From: Sinorhizobium psoraleae
Lineage (GTDB): Bacteria; Pseudomonadota; Alphaproteobacteria; Rhizobiales; Rhizobiaceae
DNA length: 64,000 nucleotides
Assembly: GCF_013283645.1 (NCBI RefSeq)
Contig: NZ_JABEKV010000002.1
Coordinates: forward strand, 69,798-133,797
Direction: 5' to 3'
The notes under the pieces are model-generated. The model made no database searches and was not told where the DNA came from. It worked only from the letters and a program-made list of their open reading frames with translations. The translations under genes and the position numbers were made by a program. Below, piece by piece: positions 17,049 to 26,613 of the stretch; the first letter of the stretch is position 1, and every line of letters begins with the position of its first letter.

Positions 17049-18449
17049 CTAAAGAATTTCATCCTTGAGGTAGTACCAGCGATACATGCCCCACTGGCCG
17101 AGGCGTCTGAACGGCGTGAGCAGGCCATGGCTCGGCAGCGGCGACGTGAAGATCGGCAGATCGAGGGCGCCGCCCTTGCCCGCCACCATCTGGGCCATTC
17201 GGCGGCCGGCCTGGGCGGAATACATGACGCCGTTGCCGCCATAGCCCATGGCGTAGAACAGCGGCTGCTTCGGATCGGGCCGGAAGATTCGCGGCATCAT
17301 GTCGTGGCTGACATCGACCCAGCCCCACCAGGAGTAGTCGATCGTGATCCCCTTCAGGATCGGGAACTTTCGGTAGAGCCCTTCGAGCAGCCGATCGAGA
17401 TGTTTGGGGTTGACCGCGTCGCGGCCGGTGATGGCGCTGCGGCTGCCGATCTGCACGCGGCCGTCCGGCATCATCCGGTAGTAGTGGCGCAGCGTGCGCG
17501 TATCGGTGAGCGGGATCCGCGTCTTGAAGTTCAGTTCGGCGCGTTCTTCCTCGGTCAGCGGGCGCGTGACGATCGAGTTCGAGAGGATCGGCATCAGCCG
17601 GTGCCGCGTCAGCCTATGCAGGTCCGGCGAGGTATAGCCCGCCGTCGCAATGCAGACGGCGCGCGCACGAACGGTGCCGCCCGGCGTAGACAGATGATAG
17701 GCGCCGTTCTTCCAGTCGCAGGCGAGAACGGGGCTTGCCGTGTGGACCCGCGCACCGAGCTGGCGTGCCAGGTTGAGGTAGCCGAAGGCGAGCTTGGCGG
17801 CGTGGATGCCCATGCCGTCCGGTTCGTACATCGCCCCCCTCGCCTCCTCGTCGCGTACGAAGTCGCGGTGGACCTCATCGCGGCCGACGATGCGCGAGCG
17901 GTAGCCGAAAACCTCGTTGAGAAGCCGCGACTCGGCTTCGAGCGTCGGCATCACCTTGTCGCGATGGGCGATATAGAGGTGGCCGCCGTCCTGAGGGTCG
18001 CAGTCGATCTCGGGCGAGCTTGTCAGGTCCCGGAAGAGATCGAAGGCTTCGCTGATTTCGCCATGCAGCCTTTTGGCGACATCGACCCCCCAGCGCTCGA
18101 TCCATTGCGAACGCTTGAGCCGGCCGGCGGAGATCTGCGCCTGACCGCCATTGCGGGTGCTGCAGCCCCAGGCGACGCCGTTGGCTTCGAGCACCGTGGC
18201 CTTGATGCCGTGCTCCTGGGCCAGATGGATCGCGCAGGAGAGCCCCGTATATCCGGAGCCGACGATGGCGACGTCGACGTCCATATGGCGTGTAACGGGT
18301 CCGTCGTCGGCAGGCGGAGTGCCGGCAGTGCCGATCCAATAGGTCGGCGCATAGTCCTTGCCGTCGCCCGGATTGGGCGCGCGGATCGGATCATAGGTCG
18401 GATCGAAGGGCTTCCGCGATGCGATCGGTGTGGCCAGTTGGTGTTCCAT
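17049..18449 (-). CDS. tauY: Taurine dehydrogenase large subunit (DadA-like FAD oxidoreductase)
   Basis: 466 residues. A DAO-family flavoprotein: dinucleotide-binding GSGYTG at residues 64-69 (VDVAIVGSGYTGLSCAIHLA), FAD contact VLEANGVAWGCSTRNGGQ, and C-terminal PLFYAMGYGGNGVMYSAQAG. It deaminates taurine to sulfoacetaldehyde and ammonia, feeding electrons to the respiratory chain. The assignment to TauY rests on the neighbours: a small TauX-like subunit 24 bases upstream and xsc 41 bases downstream. Without that context it could be any amine or amino-acid dehydrogenase of this family. Confidence 0.85.
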   Translation of the reverse strand: MEHQLATPIASRKPFDPTYDPIRAPNPGDGKDYAPTYWIGTAGTPPADDGPVTRHMDVDVAIVGSGYTGLSCAIHLAQEHGIKATVLEANGVAWGCSTRNGGQAQISAGRLKRSQWIERWGVDVAKRLHGEISEAFDLFRDLTSSPEIDCDPQDGGHLYIAHRDKVMPTLEAESRLLNEVFGYRSRIVGRDEVHRDFVRDEEARGAMYEPDGMGIHAAKLAFGYLNLARQLGARVHTASPVLACDWKNGAYHLSTPGGTVRARAVCIATAGYTSPDLHRLTRHRLMPILSNSIVTRPLTEEERAELNFKTRIPLTDTRTLRHYYRMMPDGRVQIGSRSAITGRDAVNPKHLDRLLEGLYRKFPILKGITIDYSWWGWVDVSHDMMPRIFRPDPKQPLFYAMGYGGNGVMYSAQAGRRMAQMVAGKGGALDLPIFTSPLPSHGLLTPFRRLGQWGMYRWYYLKDEIL

Positions 18450-18473
18450 GTCGTGATCCTGCCCTGGAGGCTC

Positions 18474-18860
18474 TCAGTATCTCGGCTGCGGTTCGATGAG
18501 CGGTCGGTTCTTTCGGAATGCCTGCTTGCGGACGATCTTTCCGTCACGAAGCGTGAAGAGATCGCAGCCTTCCGCGACGATGCGCGTACCGTCCTCATTG
18601 GTCCCCGAGAACGTCCACTCGGAGACGGCGCGATCACCGTGGACGAAGTGGCTGTGATGATCCCAATGGGCATCCCGCATTGCCGTCCATACGCCTGAGA
18701 AGGCCTCGGCGATTGCCTCGGCGCCGACGATGCGCTTGCCGCAGGCCTCCGGGCCGGCAACGGCGTTGAAGACGCAATCGGCGGCGAAAAAGGCCATGAC
18801 GTTGTCGATGTCGTGCCTGTTGAAGGCGTCGAAAAGCTTTGCAAGATCTTCGGCGGTCAT
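18474..18860 (-). CDS. tauX: Taurine dehydrogenase small subunit (SnoaL/NTF2-like)
   Basis: 128 residues from ATG 18860, preferred because AAAGGAATT precedes it; an in-frame upstream start is less likely. The fold is SnoaL/NTF2-like: DLAKLFDAFNRHDIDNVMAF, then EWTFSGTNEDGTR and DLFTLRDGKIVRKQAF. Small proteins of this type are annotated as the TauX subunit when they lie directly before tauY. Its exact role (assembly, electron transfer or product handling) is not shown by the sequence; no haem or iron-sulfur motif is present. Confidence 0.72.
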   Translation of the reverse strand: MTAEDLAKLFDAFNRHDIDNVMAFFAADCVFNAVAGPEACGKRIVGAEAIAEAFSGVWTAMRDAHWDHHSHFVHGDRAVSEWTFSGTNEDGTRIVAEGCDLFTLRDGKIVRKQAFRKNRPLIEPQPRY

Positions 18861-18977
18861 GTCGAAATTCCTTTGTTCATGCCAGGGCATAGCTTCGCCG
18901 GGCGGGCGGCCGTAGGCCCGTTGAAATGCTTGAGAAGAGGTTGTCCGGGGCGGCCGACTAGGTCCGAGCGGCTGCCG

Positions 18978-19805
18978 TCACGCTTTGCCCTTCCAGGGAA
19001 TGAGCGCCTTTTCGAGGTAGCGGATCATGAGATCGAAGGCGAAGGCGAAGACGCCGATGACGACGATGCCCATGATGACCGTATCGCTGGCGAGATATTC
19101 GGCAGCATTCAGCACCATGAAGCCAAGGCCACGATGGGCGGCCACCATTTCGGCGGCGACGAGCGTGGTCCAGCCGACGCCAATCCCGATACGCATGCCG
19201 GTGAATATCTCCGGCAGTGCAGCCTTCAGGATCACATGTCCGATCACCTGGGCTCGCGTCGCGCCCATCGCGTAAGCCGCATGGATCTGTTCCGTCGAGA
19301 CCGAGCGGACACCGGCTCTGGCCGCGATCGCCATCGGCGCGAAGATCGCCAGATAGATCAGGAACACTTTCGGAAATTCACCGATGCCGAGCCAGATGAT
19401 GATCAGCGGCAGATAGGCGAGCGGCGGCAGCGGCCGGTAGAATTCGATGATCGGGTCGAAGAGACCGCGCACCACCCGGTTGACGCCCATGAGGATGCCG
19501 ACGGGAACGGCCGTGACGAGAGCCAGCAGGAAAGCTCCGAGCACGCGGCCGAGACTTGCCAGCGTATGCTGCGCCAAAGTGGAGTTCGAGACACCTTCCG
19601 TAAGCGCAATCACGAACTTGTCCCAGACGGCGAGCGGGGACGGCAGGAACAGCGGCTTGATCCAGCCCATTTCGGTCACGAGCAGCCAGAGCGCGATGAA
19701 CGCAAAGGCCGTGAGCAGGCTGATGTGGCCGCTCATGCCGTCGCCCGGCGCACCGTAGATCCTGCCCGGACGAACCGGTTTGCTCTTCGCTACGCCCTCA
19801 AGCAT
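18978..19805 (-). CDS. tauC: Taurine ABC transporter permease
   Basis: 275 residues from ATG 19805, which overlaps the end of tauB by eight bases. About six membrane helices, with the permease (EAA) loop [20 protein letters not shown], followed by [20 protein letters not shown] and [16 protein letters not shown], typical of the SsuC/TauC group. It forms the inner-membrane channel with TauB and TauA. Translation is probably coupled to tauB. The length and motif spacing are normal. Confidence 0.92.
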   Translation of the reverse strand: MLEGVAKSKPVRPGRIYGAPGDGMSGHISLLTAFAFIALWLLVTEMGWIKPLFLPSPLAVWDKFVIALTEGVSNSTLAQHTLASLGRVLGAFLLALVTAVPVGILMGVNRVVRGLFDPIIEFYRPLPPLAYLPLIIIWLGIGEFPKVFLIYLAIFAPMAIAARAGVRSVSTEQIHAAYAMGATRAQVIGHVILKAALPEIFTGMRIGIGVGWTTLVAAEMVAAHRGLGFMVLNAAEYLASDTVIMGIVVIGVFAFAFDLMIRYLEKALIPWKGKA

Positions 19806-20610
19806 GGAGGAGCTCCGGGTTGCCGGATTGGAGCTCGTCGCCATAGATGATGCCGAGTATTTCTTCACGCATGTCGATGAAGTCGCGGCTGGATTTGATT
19901 GCGCGTGCATTGCCGTTCTCCAGGAAGCGTTTGTTAAAATCGAGCTCGTAGGTATGGGTGATGCGGCCCGGACGGGGCGACATCACGATCAGCCTGGAGC
20001 CGAGGAACAGCGCCTCCTCGACGCTGTGGGTGATGAAAAAGAACATCTTGTTGGTGAGTTGCCACACTTGCAGCAACAATTCCTGGATGGTCTCGCGCGT
20101 CAGCGCGTCGAGGGCAGCCATCGGCTCGTCCATGAGCAGCATCGCCGGATCGCAGGTGAGCGCGCGGGCGATGCCGACACGCTGCTGCATGCCGCCGGAG
20201 AGGTGATAAATCATGTGCCGGTGGAAATCCTGCAGCCCGACAAGGGCGAGATTTCTCGTCGCCAGGTCCCTCCGGGTCGCCTTGTCGACACCCCTGAGCT
20301 TCAATCCGAACTCGGTATTGTCGATGACGTTGAGCCACGGGAGCAGCGCATGCTTCTGGAAGACGACGCCACGATCGGCGCCGGGGCCGGTGATGCGGCG
20401 GTCTCCCAGCATGATTTCCCCGTCGCTCGGCGCCATGAAGCCCGCCATCAGGTTGAGGAGCGTGGTCTTGCCGCAGCCCGATGCACCGAGGGCGACGACG
20501 AAATCACCGCTTTTGATTTCGAGATTCACGCCCTTGAGCGCGATGACCGCCTGGTCCGAATAGAGACCGGGATAGGTCAGACTGACATTGCTGACGTTGA
20601 GCGTTTCCAT
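19798..20610 (-). CDS. tauB: Taurine ABC transporter ATP-binding protein
   Basis: 270 residues. All ABC ATPase motifs are intact: Walker [10 protein letters not shown] at residues 42-50, Q-loop [12 protein letters not shown], signature [15 protein letters not shown], Walker B AMLLMDEP and the H-loop [15 protein letters not shown]. The sequence type is that of the taurine/nitrate/sulfonate class. It energises uptake with TauC, whose start lies inside its 3' end. tauA lies 90 bases upstream in the same direction. Confidence 0.93.
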   Translation of the reverse strand: METLNVSNVSLTYPGLYSDQAVIALKGVNLEIKSGDFVVALGASGCGKTTLLNLMAGFMAPSDGEIMLGDRRITGPGADRGVVFQKHALLPWLNVIDNTEFGLKLRGVDKATRRDLATRNLALVGLQDFHRHMIYHLSGGMQQRVGIARALTCDPAMLLMDEPMAALDALTRETIQELLLQVWQLTNKMFFFITHSVEEALFLGSRLIVMSPRPGRITHTYELDFNKRFLENGNARAIKSSRDFIDMREEILGIIYGDELQSGNPELLHA

Positions 20611-20700
20611 GTCGCAGGCCTTCCTGGAAAGTGCTGTGTCGAGGGTATCAGCGGCGCTCCTGGCCGCGCACGGCGCGCGGGCGGGAGCGCGCGTCGTCTG

Positions 20701-21720
20701 CTACTTGGAGGCTTCTTTCGCATACGCGCTGTTGACGAAGGGCGCGTAGTCGTCGAGCGCGGTGTCGATCTGCTTCTGATCGACCAGAAACTCGGCGCTC
20801 GCCTCCAGCGCCCGGACAGCGCCGCCGCCAAGCCACTTATCGGAGACCTGTTCGTCGGCGGTCGGGAAGGACAGGAGGTTCAGAGCCTGGACGATACCCT
20901 CGGCGTCGCCGCCGATCAGCTTGACCATGCCCTGGACCTGCGGCGAGTCGGCCTTCCAGCCGCTGCCATTCGCCTTGTAATCGGCATAGGCGTCCGCGAG
21001 CACCTTGGTGAAGGCGGCCATGAATTTGGGGTTTTCCTCGGCCCATTCCTTGTCGGCCACGAGCCCGTCGAAGGTCGGCACGCTCGCCGCGCCGATCGCC
21101 TCGGAATCGGAGATGACCTTGCCGCTCTTCAGGAGTTCCGACAGCGCCGGCGGCCAGACATAGGCGGCATCTATATCACCGCGCTGCCAGGCAGCGACGA
21201 TCTGCGGCGGCTTCATGTTGAGGATGTTCACTTCCCTCGGATCGGTTTTCCAGACCTGTTCGAGGCCGACCAGAAGATGGAAGTGCGAAGTCGAGACGAA
21301 GGGGACACCGACATTCTTTCCCTTGAGGTCTTCCGGCTTTTCGATGCCGGATCCTTCTCGTGCGACGAGCGCTTCCGACTTGCCGATATTGTCGAGGATC
21401 CAGAAGAGTTCGAGCTCGACGCCGCGGGACGCTGCGGCTGTCGTTCCGGTCGAGCCGATGACGCCGATCGGGACGTTTCCGGAGGCGAGCGCCGTCGAAA
21501 TGTCACCGCCGGAGCTGAACTGGCGCCAATCGATCGTATAGCCGGCTTCCTTCGCTGCGGCATCGAAACGACCGTCGGCAATCGCCGAGATGAACGGGCC
21601 GACGATCTGCTGGTAGCCCACGACGACGCTGGTTTCCGCTTGGGCGGCGAAGGAGGTGAGGACGCCGGCGGCGATGGCCACGGCTCCGGATAAGTGCTTG
21701 AAACTTCTAAGGTGGATCAT
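20701..21720 (-). CDS. tauA: Taurine ABC transporter periplasmic binding protein
   Basis: 339 residues with a Sec signal peptide (HLSGAVAIAAGVLTSFAAQA, cleavage before ETSVVVG). The mature part is a type II binding protein of the SsuA/TauA family: GYQQIVGPFISAIADGRFDA, then FSSGGDISTALASGNVPIGV, IGSTGTT and KPPQIVAAWQRGDIDAAYVW. It captures taurine in the periplasm and delivers it to TauBC. It is the first gene of the operon, reading away from tauR, so its expression should respond to the TauR sites in the 156-base gap. Confidence 0.93.
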   Translation of the reverse strand: MIHLRSFKHLSGAVAIAAGVLTSFAAQAETSVVVGYQQIVGPFISAIADGRFDAAAKEAGYTIDWRQFSSGGDISTALASGNVPIGVIGSTGTTAAASRGVELELFWILDNIGKSEALVAREGSGIEKPEDLKGKNVGVPFVSTSHFHLLVGLEQVWKTDPREVNILNMKPPQIVAAWQRGDIDAAYVWPPALSELLKSGKVISDSEAIGAASVPTFDGLVADKEWAEENPKFMAAFTKVLADAYADYKANGSGWKADSPQVQGMVKLIGGDAEGIVQALNLLSFPTADEQVSDKWLGGGAVRALEASAEFLVDQKQIDTALDDYAPFVNSAYAKEASK

Positions 21721-21828
21721 GTCGTTACCCTCTTTGGTTATGTCGCCCCGCTTTTTGCGGGGTCGCGCCGTACATTGAATGACGGTCTTTGCTTGCCGAA
21801 TAGAAATAGGCCCACGCTTCGGATTGCC

Positions 21829-21860
21829 TTATATCCAGATAGGAAGTTAGATGAGTCCAG
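21829..21860 (-). promoter_or_regulatory. Candidate TauR binding sites (two direct repeats)
   Basis: On the minus strand CTGGACTCAT (21860-21851) and CTGGATATAA (21838-21829) resemble CTGGACYTAA, the direct repeat I recall for TauR of Rhodobacter capsulatus. Each differs at two positions. The repeats are in the same orientation and 22 bases apart, two helical turns, upstream of tauA. This fits TauR activating tauABC and the downstream genes, and possibly controlling itself. Confidence 0.55.
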
Positions 21861-21876
21861 TTGGACGAGGTGAACA

Positions 21877-23355
21877 ATGGCGGGCTCAACCGTCTCCGAA
21901 ACGATCTTCTTCCTCGACCGGGCCAGCCAAACGGGCCTGCAGGCGCAGATCCGCGAAACGATCGTTTCGGCCGTATTGTCGGGCCGCCTGGCGCCTGGCG
22001 CCCAATTGCCCTCTAGCCGCAAGCTTGCGGCCTATCTGAATATTTCGCGGATCACCGTAACGCTCGCCTATCAGGAACTCGCTTCTCAGGGCTATGTCGA
22101 GGCGGCGAACCGGAGCGGCTACCGTGTCGCCGGCAAACCCCCGACGACAGCCATCGCGATGCAGACCGCCCATGCTGCGGCCGATGCGATCGACTGGTCG
22201 GCCAAGTTGCGCTCGACCTTCATCGTGGCCAAGCAGATGCGTAAGCCCCTCGACTGGCGAGCCTATCCCTACCCGTTCCTATACGGTCAAATGGATCCGT
22301 CGCTGTTCGATCTCACGGCTTGGCGCGACTGCGCGCGACGAGCGCTGGCGCGCGAGGATTTCGAGCTGATGGCGGGTGACTTCGCGGCGGCGGACGACAT
22401 CCAGCTTGTCAATTATATCTGCTCGCGCACATTGCCTGGCCGCGGCATCCGTGCGAACCCCGACGAGATTCTGGTGACGGTGGGCGCGCAGAACGCCCTC
22501 TGGATCGTCATCCAGCTCCTATTGCGTCAGGGCGCCCATGCGGTCTGCGAGAACCCCTGTCATCCCGACATGAGTGCATCGCTTTGCTTGAGCGGCGCCG
22601 GGATCACCTTCGTCGATGTGGACAGGGACGGCCTGCCGCCCGCCGCGCTTCCGGAAAAGGTCGATGCCGTGTTCGTCACGCCCAGCCATCATTCGCCGAC
22701 CGGCGCGACGATGCCAATCGAGCGGCGGGCGGCCTTGCTCGAGGCGGCCGGCTCCAAGGACTTCATAATCGTCGAGGACGATTACGAGTTCGAGATGAGC
22801 TTTCTGGCGCCCCCCTCCCCGGCCCTCAAAGCCTTCGACAGCAGCGGCCGGGTCTTCTACATCGGCAGTTTCTCCAAGTCGCTGTTTCCCGGCCTGCGTC
22901 TCGGCTATCTGGTGGCGCCGGCTGCCGTGATCCGGGAGGCGCGGGCACTACGGGCCTTGATGCTGCGGCATCCGCCGGGACACCTCCAGAGAACGGCCGC
23001 CTATTTCCTGGCGCTCGGGCACTATGATGCCGTGCTGCACCGCATGCGCGAGGAGTATCATCGCCGCCACATCATCATGGACGCCGCCCTCCGGGATGCT
23101 GGCTTGAAGATCGCCGGATCTGCGGCTTTCGGCGGCACGTCCTTCTGGATCGAGGGGCCGGATGGTCTCGATGCCGATCTGCTGATGAGCGACTTGCGAA
23201 AGGACGGGGTACTGATCGAGTCGGGATCGCCTTTCTTTCCGAGTGACGATGGCCCATGCCGCTTTTTTCGCATGGGCTATTCATCGATCGCACGCGACCG
23301 CATAGCCGAAGGCGTAGCCTTGACTGCCAGAAGGGTCGCGGATCGCTCGTCGTAA
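21877..23355 (+). CDS. tauR: MocR-type (GntR/aminotransferase) regulator of taurine genes
   Basis: 492 residues. The N-terminal 75 residues are a GntR winged helix (LQAQIRETIVSAVLSGRLAP, PSSRKLAAYLNISRITVTLA). The remainder is a fold-type I aminotransferase domain with the PLP lysine K334 in FSKSLFPGLRLGYL, and also VDAVFVTPSHHSPTGATM and IIVEDDYEFE. MocR proteins bind PLP and an amino compound as effector; TauR is the taurine-responsive member. The position, divergent from tauA, supports the name. The effector is inferred from the family. Confidence 0.9.
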   Translation: MAGSTVSETIFFLDRASQTGLQAQIRETIVSAVLSGRLAPGAQLPSSRKLAAYLNISRITVTLAYQELASQGYVEAANRSGYRVAGKPPTTAIAMQTAHAAADAIDWSAKLRSTFIVAKQMRKPLDWRAYPYPFLYGQMDPSLFDLTAWRDCARRALAREDFELMAGDFAAADDIQLVNYICSRTLPGRGIRANPDEILVTVGAQNALWIVIQLLLRQGAHAVCENPCHPDMSASLCLSGAGITFVDVDRDGLPPAALPEKVDAVFVTPSHHSPTGATMPIERRAALLEAAGSKDFIIVEDDYEFEMSFLAPPSPALKAFDSSGRVFYIGSFSKSLFPGLRLGYLVAPAAVIREARALRALMLRHPPGHLQRTAAYFLALGHYDAVLHRMREEYHRRHIIMDAALRDAGLKIAGSAAFGGTSFWIEGPDGLDADLLMSDLRKDGVLIESGSPFFPSDDGPCRFFRMGYSSIARDRIAEGVALTARRVADRSS

Positions 23356-23742
23356 GCGGAGCCCGCCGCGGATAGGCATTCGGGAAACTTGATGGCGACG
23401 GAGTCGATTTTTGAGAGGATTACTCCAGCGGCGGTGGTCCGGGAGTACGTCTGAAGGACACTGCCGACACTCTTTCACGAACAAGCGCTCCCGTGCACAG
23501 GGCTCGTGAAGAACGGCTCTCTTCGACCCACGCAGAGTGTCAAGGGCGGAGTCATGGTGGCCGCTATGCGCCCCATGTCGGTCGTCAAAGCTACATCGTC
23601 CGACTTCTAAAATCGGACATCGCCTCTAACCGGACTAGGCGCCCGCCGGCACACGGTCTCGCCGGTCTATTTCATCTTCGTTCCGCGGCTGTGCCGCGCG
23701 CCGGGCACCCGTATGCCACAAACTATCTGATCGAACTGAAGC
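23356..23742. other. Intergenic, no gene seen
   Basis: This gap lies between the convergent ends of tauR and a GNAT gene. Open frames here have no recognisable protein pattern, and I see no hairpin followed by T residues, repeat or RNA gene. Confidence 0.4.
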
Positions 23743-24327
23743 TCAACGCGGCCGCCGCAGCATCGGGACGAGCGTCGGGGACGAACCGACCTGGATCGCG
23801 CCGAGCGGTTCGAAGCCGTGGCGTCGGTAGAACGGAATGTTGCGCGGGTTCGACGATTCCAAATAGGCTGGCGCGTGATCGCGATCGCACCGTTCGAGGG
23901 CGTACGCCATCAAGGCGTCGCCGTGACCTTCGCCTTGATGCGCCGGGTCGACGCCGATCAGGGGCAGGTACCAATGTGGTTCGGTCGGGTGGTATGTGGC
24001 CATCTGCTCGAATATGGCTGTGGTTTCGGGCGCAAGAGAGCGCGCAACCGTGCTCTCGAGCACCGCACCAAGGCCCTCCTCGTTGGCATGCACCCCGGGC
24101 GGTAGCCACAGCGCCGTCCCGGCGTAGCCGTCGGTGCAAAAGGCGCTTCCGTTAGAGAATGCGCTGCTCCCGAACGCCCGGATCATTCGCGGCATGGCCG
24201 CAAGGTACTGGTGTGCATGCGGCCAAGTCCATCGCGCCATGGGATCCGCTGCAAACGCCAGCATGATCGTTTCGACCGCCAGATCTTCCTCGGCCGCGGC
24301 CATAACTCTCACCGTTGGCGATTTCAC
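23743..24327 (-). CDS. GNAT-family N-acetyltransferase
   Basis: 194 residues from GTG 24327, with AGGAGG a few bases upstream. The acetyl-CoA site is in motif A: YLPLIGVDPAHQGEGHGDAL (the Q-x-x-G-x-G/A type). It is followed by YLESSNPRNIPFYRRHGFEP, the usual C-terminal GNAT strand and helix. The N-terminal part (LAVETIMLAFAADPMARWTW) matches the group often annotated as acetyltransferases of the puromycin-resistance-like type. The substrate cannot be read from sequence. It is a single gene, convergent with tauR. Confidence 0.85.
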   Translation of the reverse strand: MKSPTVRVMAAAEEDLAVETIMLAFAADPMARWTWPHAHQYLAAMPRMIRAFGSSAFSNGSAFCTDGYAGTALWLPPGVHANEEGLGAVLESTVARSLAPETTAIFEQMATYHPTEPHWYLPLIGVDPAHQGEGHGDALMAYALERCDRDHAPAYLESSNPRNIPFYRRHGFEPLGAIQVGSSPTLVPMLRRPR

Positions 24328-24592
24328 ACTGCCCTCCTGACGTAGGTGGTCCGACGAGGCGCCGGCGCCCGTTCCCAGCTACGCATCGTAAGCCGGACGG
24401 CGTCGGAGCGACCCGGTTGCTGCTGGCTCAGCGGTTCCGTTTGCTTCGGTCCATTCTGGCCCTCGGACATGAACATTCAAACATAATACCTTAGATGCAA
24501 CTGGCGTCGACCCGCTGACAAACGACAGTCGGCTTCGAGGGAACAATGACCAGAAGCTGCCGTTAGGGGGCAAAGCTGGAGCGGAGGTCGTT

Positions 24593-24969
24593 GTGATCCA
24601 CCATGCATCGGTAGGGACGAATGATGTGGGCGTTCGAAGCGCTTCTACGACGCCGTTTTGCCTATCATCGGCCTTGTGCCGATGGCCGAGGACGAGGGTG
24701 GACTAGGCTACGGAAGCGGCACGTTTCACTTCAGCGTTCAGGTTCCGATTGATGGAAAACCAGCGACCGTGGGCAATGGCACTCATATCGCCTTTGCCGT
24801 CGAGGACCGTTCGATGGTCAATCGATTTTACGCAGCAGCATTACAATATGGTGGTAGCGACAATGGCGCTCCGGGGCTGCGGCCGAACTACGATGCCAAC
24901 TATTACGGGGCGTTCGTCCGCGATCCAGACGGTCACAAAATCGAGGCAGTGACCTACTCCGCAAAATAG
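24593..24969 (+). pseudogene. VOC (glyoxalase-fold) protein, one frameshift
   Basis: GTG 24593, preceded by GGAGG, opens VIHHASVGTNDVG, the standard start of a VOC-family protein. After about base 24630 the homology continues in another frame as KRFYDAVLPIIGLVPMAED, with HIAFAVEDRSMVNRFYAAAL and YYGAFVRDPDGHKIEAVTY to the stop. One missing base near GGCGTTCGAAG would restore a normal 126-residue protein. Either the gene is inactivated or the base is a sequencing error. The metal-ligand-like H and E residues are otherwise kept. It lies 18 bases before the arginase-fold gene on the same strand. Confidence 0.75.
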
Positions 24970-24987
24970 CCGCTCACGGGGGCGCGC

Positions 24988-25881
24988 ATGCCGAGCCTAC
25001 CCTATGCAATTCTCGAAGCTCCCTCTACGCTGGGCCTCGCGACCGACGGAGTGGAGCGCTTGCCCGACCAACTCCTGGATCTCGGTCTTGCCGAGCGCAT
25101 TGAGGCGCGCCGGGCCGAGCGCCTATTGGTGCCCCCGAAGGAACCGACGCCCGATCCCGAGACTGGCACCCTGAATGCCAGGGCAATTGCGGCGTGGTCG
25201 CCCAAGCTCGCCGACGCGGTGGAAGCGGTGCTTGACGCCGGCGAATTTCCGGTAGTACTCGGCGGCGATTGCACGATCGTGCTGGGCTCGATGCTCGCAT
25301 TTCGACGGCGCGGCCGCTACGGCCTGTTCTTCATCGATGGCAACGCCGATTTCTTCCAGCCCGAGGCGGAACCCAATAGTGAGGGCGCCTCGATGGACCT
25401 CGCCTTGGTCACTGGCTACGGCCCGTCGCACCTGACCGACATTGAAGGTCGTGGCCCTCTGGTCCGTCCCGAAGACGCTGTCGCGTTCGCTTATCGCGAT
25501 CATAAGGACCAGGAAGAGTACGGAAGCCAGCCGCTCCCTAAAGAGCTCAAGGCGATTGACCTTCCCGCCGTGCGTGCGATGGGCATCGAAGCCGCCGTGC
25601 GCGATGCGGTCGATCACCTGACGCGAGAGGAACTGGACGGCTTCTTCATTCATCTCGACGCCGATTGCCTCGACGACGTCATCATGCCGGCTGTCGATTT
25701 CCGCGTGCCGGGCGGGTTGTCGTGGGACGAGCTAGGGGCCACGCTTCGGGTTGCCTTGGCGAGCGGCAAGGCAGTCGGCATCGAGATCACCATCTACAAT
25801 CCGCGCCTTGATGAGGACGGCCGCGCCGGGCGCGGCCTGACCGACATACTGGCCGTAGCGCTCGGAACAGCAGCGCCCTGA
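24988..25881 (+). CDS. Arginase/agmatinase-fold protein with altered metal site
   Basis: 297 residues of the ureohydrolase fold. Visible motifs are [28 protein letters not shown] and [12 protein letters not shown]. In active arginases the second motif is D-x-H-x-D; here the histidine is asparagine (codon AAC, one base from CAC). The GGDC form of the first motif, in place of GGDH, is common in this subgroup. The last Asp pair is intact. The protein may therefore bind one metal differently, have low activity or use another substrate. It follows a VOC gene with a frameshift and stands alone otherwise. The substrate is unknown; it is not a typical arginase. Confidence 0.75.
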   Translation: MPSLPYAILEAPSTLGLATDGVERLPDQLLDLGLAERIEARRAERLLVPPKEPTPDPETGTLNARAIAAWSPKLADAVEAVLDAGEFPVVLGGDCTIVLGSMLAFRRRGRYGLFFIDGNADFFQPEAEPNSEGASMDLALVTGYGPSHLTDIEGRGPLVRPEDAVAFAYRDHKDQEEYGSQPLPKELKAIDLPAVRAMGIEAAVRDAVDHLTREELDGFFIHLDADCLDDVIMPAVDFRVPGGLSWDELGATLRVALASGKAVGIEITIYNPRLDEDGRAGRGLTDILAVALGTAAP

Positions 25882-26109
25882 GCACGGTGGGCAACGTCTG
25901 CTTTCCACGCGTAACTGGGCGCACTCTGAACGACAGACTTTGGGTCGGTTGCCTAACGGCGGCTATCCGATAAATTTGCCGTATAGCAGACTTTCCGCTA
26001 CCGGCCTGGGTGGTGTCGGACGGCAACGCGCCCTCGCTCCGGCCGGAAAGGCCGGTGGAGTCGCTTCCCAAGAGCAGACGTTCCCGCGAGGCGAGTTTCC
26101 CGACCCGCG

Positions 26110-26613
26110 CTACTCGCCTATGCTGGAAAGCAATTCGTCGAGCTGTTCCAGTTGCTCCGGCAATGCGGCCGCCCCGCCCTGTAGTGCTTCCTCAAGCGCC
26201 TCCTTGGACGGATAGACTTCGCGGAAATTCAGCAGCGTCTTCCCGCCCTGGTCCTCGAAGGTCACGGTCGTGACCGCGCCCTCTTCGCCCTCGTCGTTGG
26301 TCCAGACAATGCGCTCGTTCGGCACCACCTCGAGATACTTGCCGTAAAAGGCCATGGTGTCCGAACCGCCGGCGCCGAATTCCAGCCGATATTTGCCGCC
26401 GGTACGGACGTCCATATCGCACGATACGAGCGAAACGCCGGATGCCGATTTTGGCACCCACCAGCGCTGGAACAGCTCGGGCTGGCTCCACGCCCTGTAC
26501 ACCGTGCTCGGCGGCGCATTGAATGTTCGCGTTACGACGAGCTCGCGATCCCCTCTGCGCTCGACTAACGTGCGGTTCTGCGCACCACCTGCACTGTTAA
26601 TTTGCTGTTTCAT
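26110..26613 (-). CDS. SRPBCC (AHSA1-type) protein
   Basis: 167 residues matching the AHSA1/CalC lipid-binding fold: ELVVTRTFNAPPSTVYRAWS, QPELFQRWW, GGKYRLEF and ERIVWTNDEGEEG. It starts 17 bases inside the end of the ArsR gene, so the two are translationally coupled. Such ArsR-SRPBCC pairs are common in rhizobia, and the fold binds hydrophobic ligands, but the physiological ligand is rarely known. Cytosolic; no signal sequence. Confidence 0.88.
   Translation of the reverse strand: MKQQINSAGGAQNRTLVERRGDRELVVTRTFNAPPSTVYRAWSQPELFQRWWVPKSASGVSLVSCDMDVRTGGKYRLEFGAGGSDTMAFYGKYLEVVPNERIVWTNDEGEEGAVTTVTFEDQGGKTLLNFREVYPSKEALEEALQGGAAALPEQLEQLDELLSSIGE

Noticed and set aside
19780..21693. Long plus-strand frame across tauB and tauA
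   Set aside because: It spans two real minus-strand genes and their spacer; no domain can be recognised.
23493..24155. Plus-strand frame of 220 codons over the GNAT gene
   Set aside because: Arg/Ser-rich shadow; the minus strand encodes a complete GNAT protein with a good ribosome binding site.
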